A stretch of 5,499 bases of DNA, from assembly GCA_003513015.1 (NCBI GenBank), contig DOTA01000245.1:1-5499 (forward strand). The letters are read 5' to 3'. Under the pieces are notes generated by a model. The model ran no database searches and was not told where the DNA came from. It worked only from the letters and a program-made list of their open reading frames with translations. The DNA is from Chloroflexota bacterium. Its GTDB lineage: Bacteria > Chloroflexota > Anaerolineae > Anaerolineales > UBA11858. Both the position numbers and the translations under genes were made by a program. Numbering within the stretch: the first letter of the stretch is position 1; every line of letters begins with the position of its first letter. Shown here piece by piece: positions 5,491-5,499 of this stretch.

Positions 5491-5499
5491 GTAGCACTG

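Noticed and set aside
5396..5497. N-terminal extension of the first DUF3048 protein from the ATG at 5497
   Set aside because: The extension overlaps the TTGGCA/TATGAT promoter and would bury the lipoprotein signal. The start at 5395 has a ribosome binding site and a direct signal peptide.

Overview
All recognisable genes lie on the minus strand, so transcription runs from high to low coordinates. The window suggests a member of the Chloroflexota, probably class Anaerolineae. The clues are mosaic lipoproteins with long Thr/Pro-rich linkers behind the lipobox, c-di-GMP-I riboswitches, moderate GC, and a BglX-type GH3 enzyme. This is inference from sequence style only; there is no marker gene.

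Right part (about 5460 to 2828): a promoter with near-consensus boxes drives two adjacent paralogous genes for DUF3048 (YerB-like) lipoproteins. Only 30 bases separate them, so they probably form an operon. Both have a lipoprotein signal, a Thr/Pro-rich tether and the two-part DUF3048 domain. Their molecular function is not known.

Middle (2827 to 2091): a non-coding stretch of about 740 bases that is the most interesting part of the window. Read on the minus strand it holds, in order, a sigma70-type promoter with an extended -10, two head-to-tail c-di-GMP-I (GEMM-I) aptamers separated by five A residues, and a strong intrinsic terminator. About 410 bases of further leader follow, which contain a 243-base stretch with imperfect inverted ends and several hairpins. 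The outer flanks of the aptamer pair can form a 9-bp helix that encloses both aptamers, and neither aptamer seems to have its own P1.

Left part (2090 to 1): a GH3 beta-glucosidase (BglX type) without a signal peptide, cut by the window edge about 40 to 50 residues before its expected end. It is the first gene downstream of the riboswitch-terminator unit. The simplest reading is that cyclic di-GMP controls read-through into this gene. The long gap leaves room for another target or a separate promoter.
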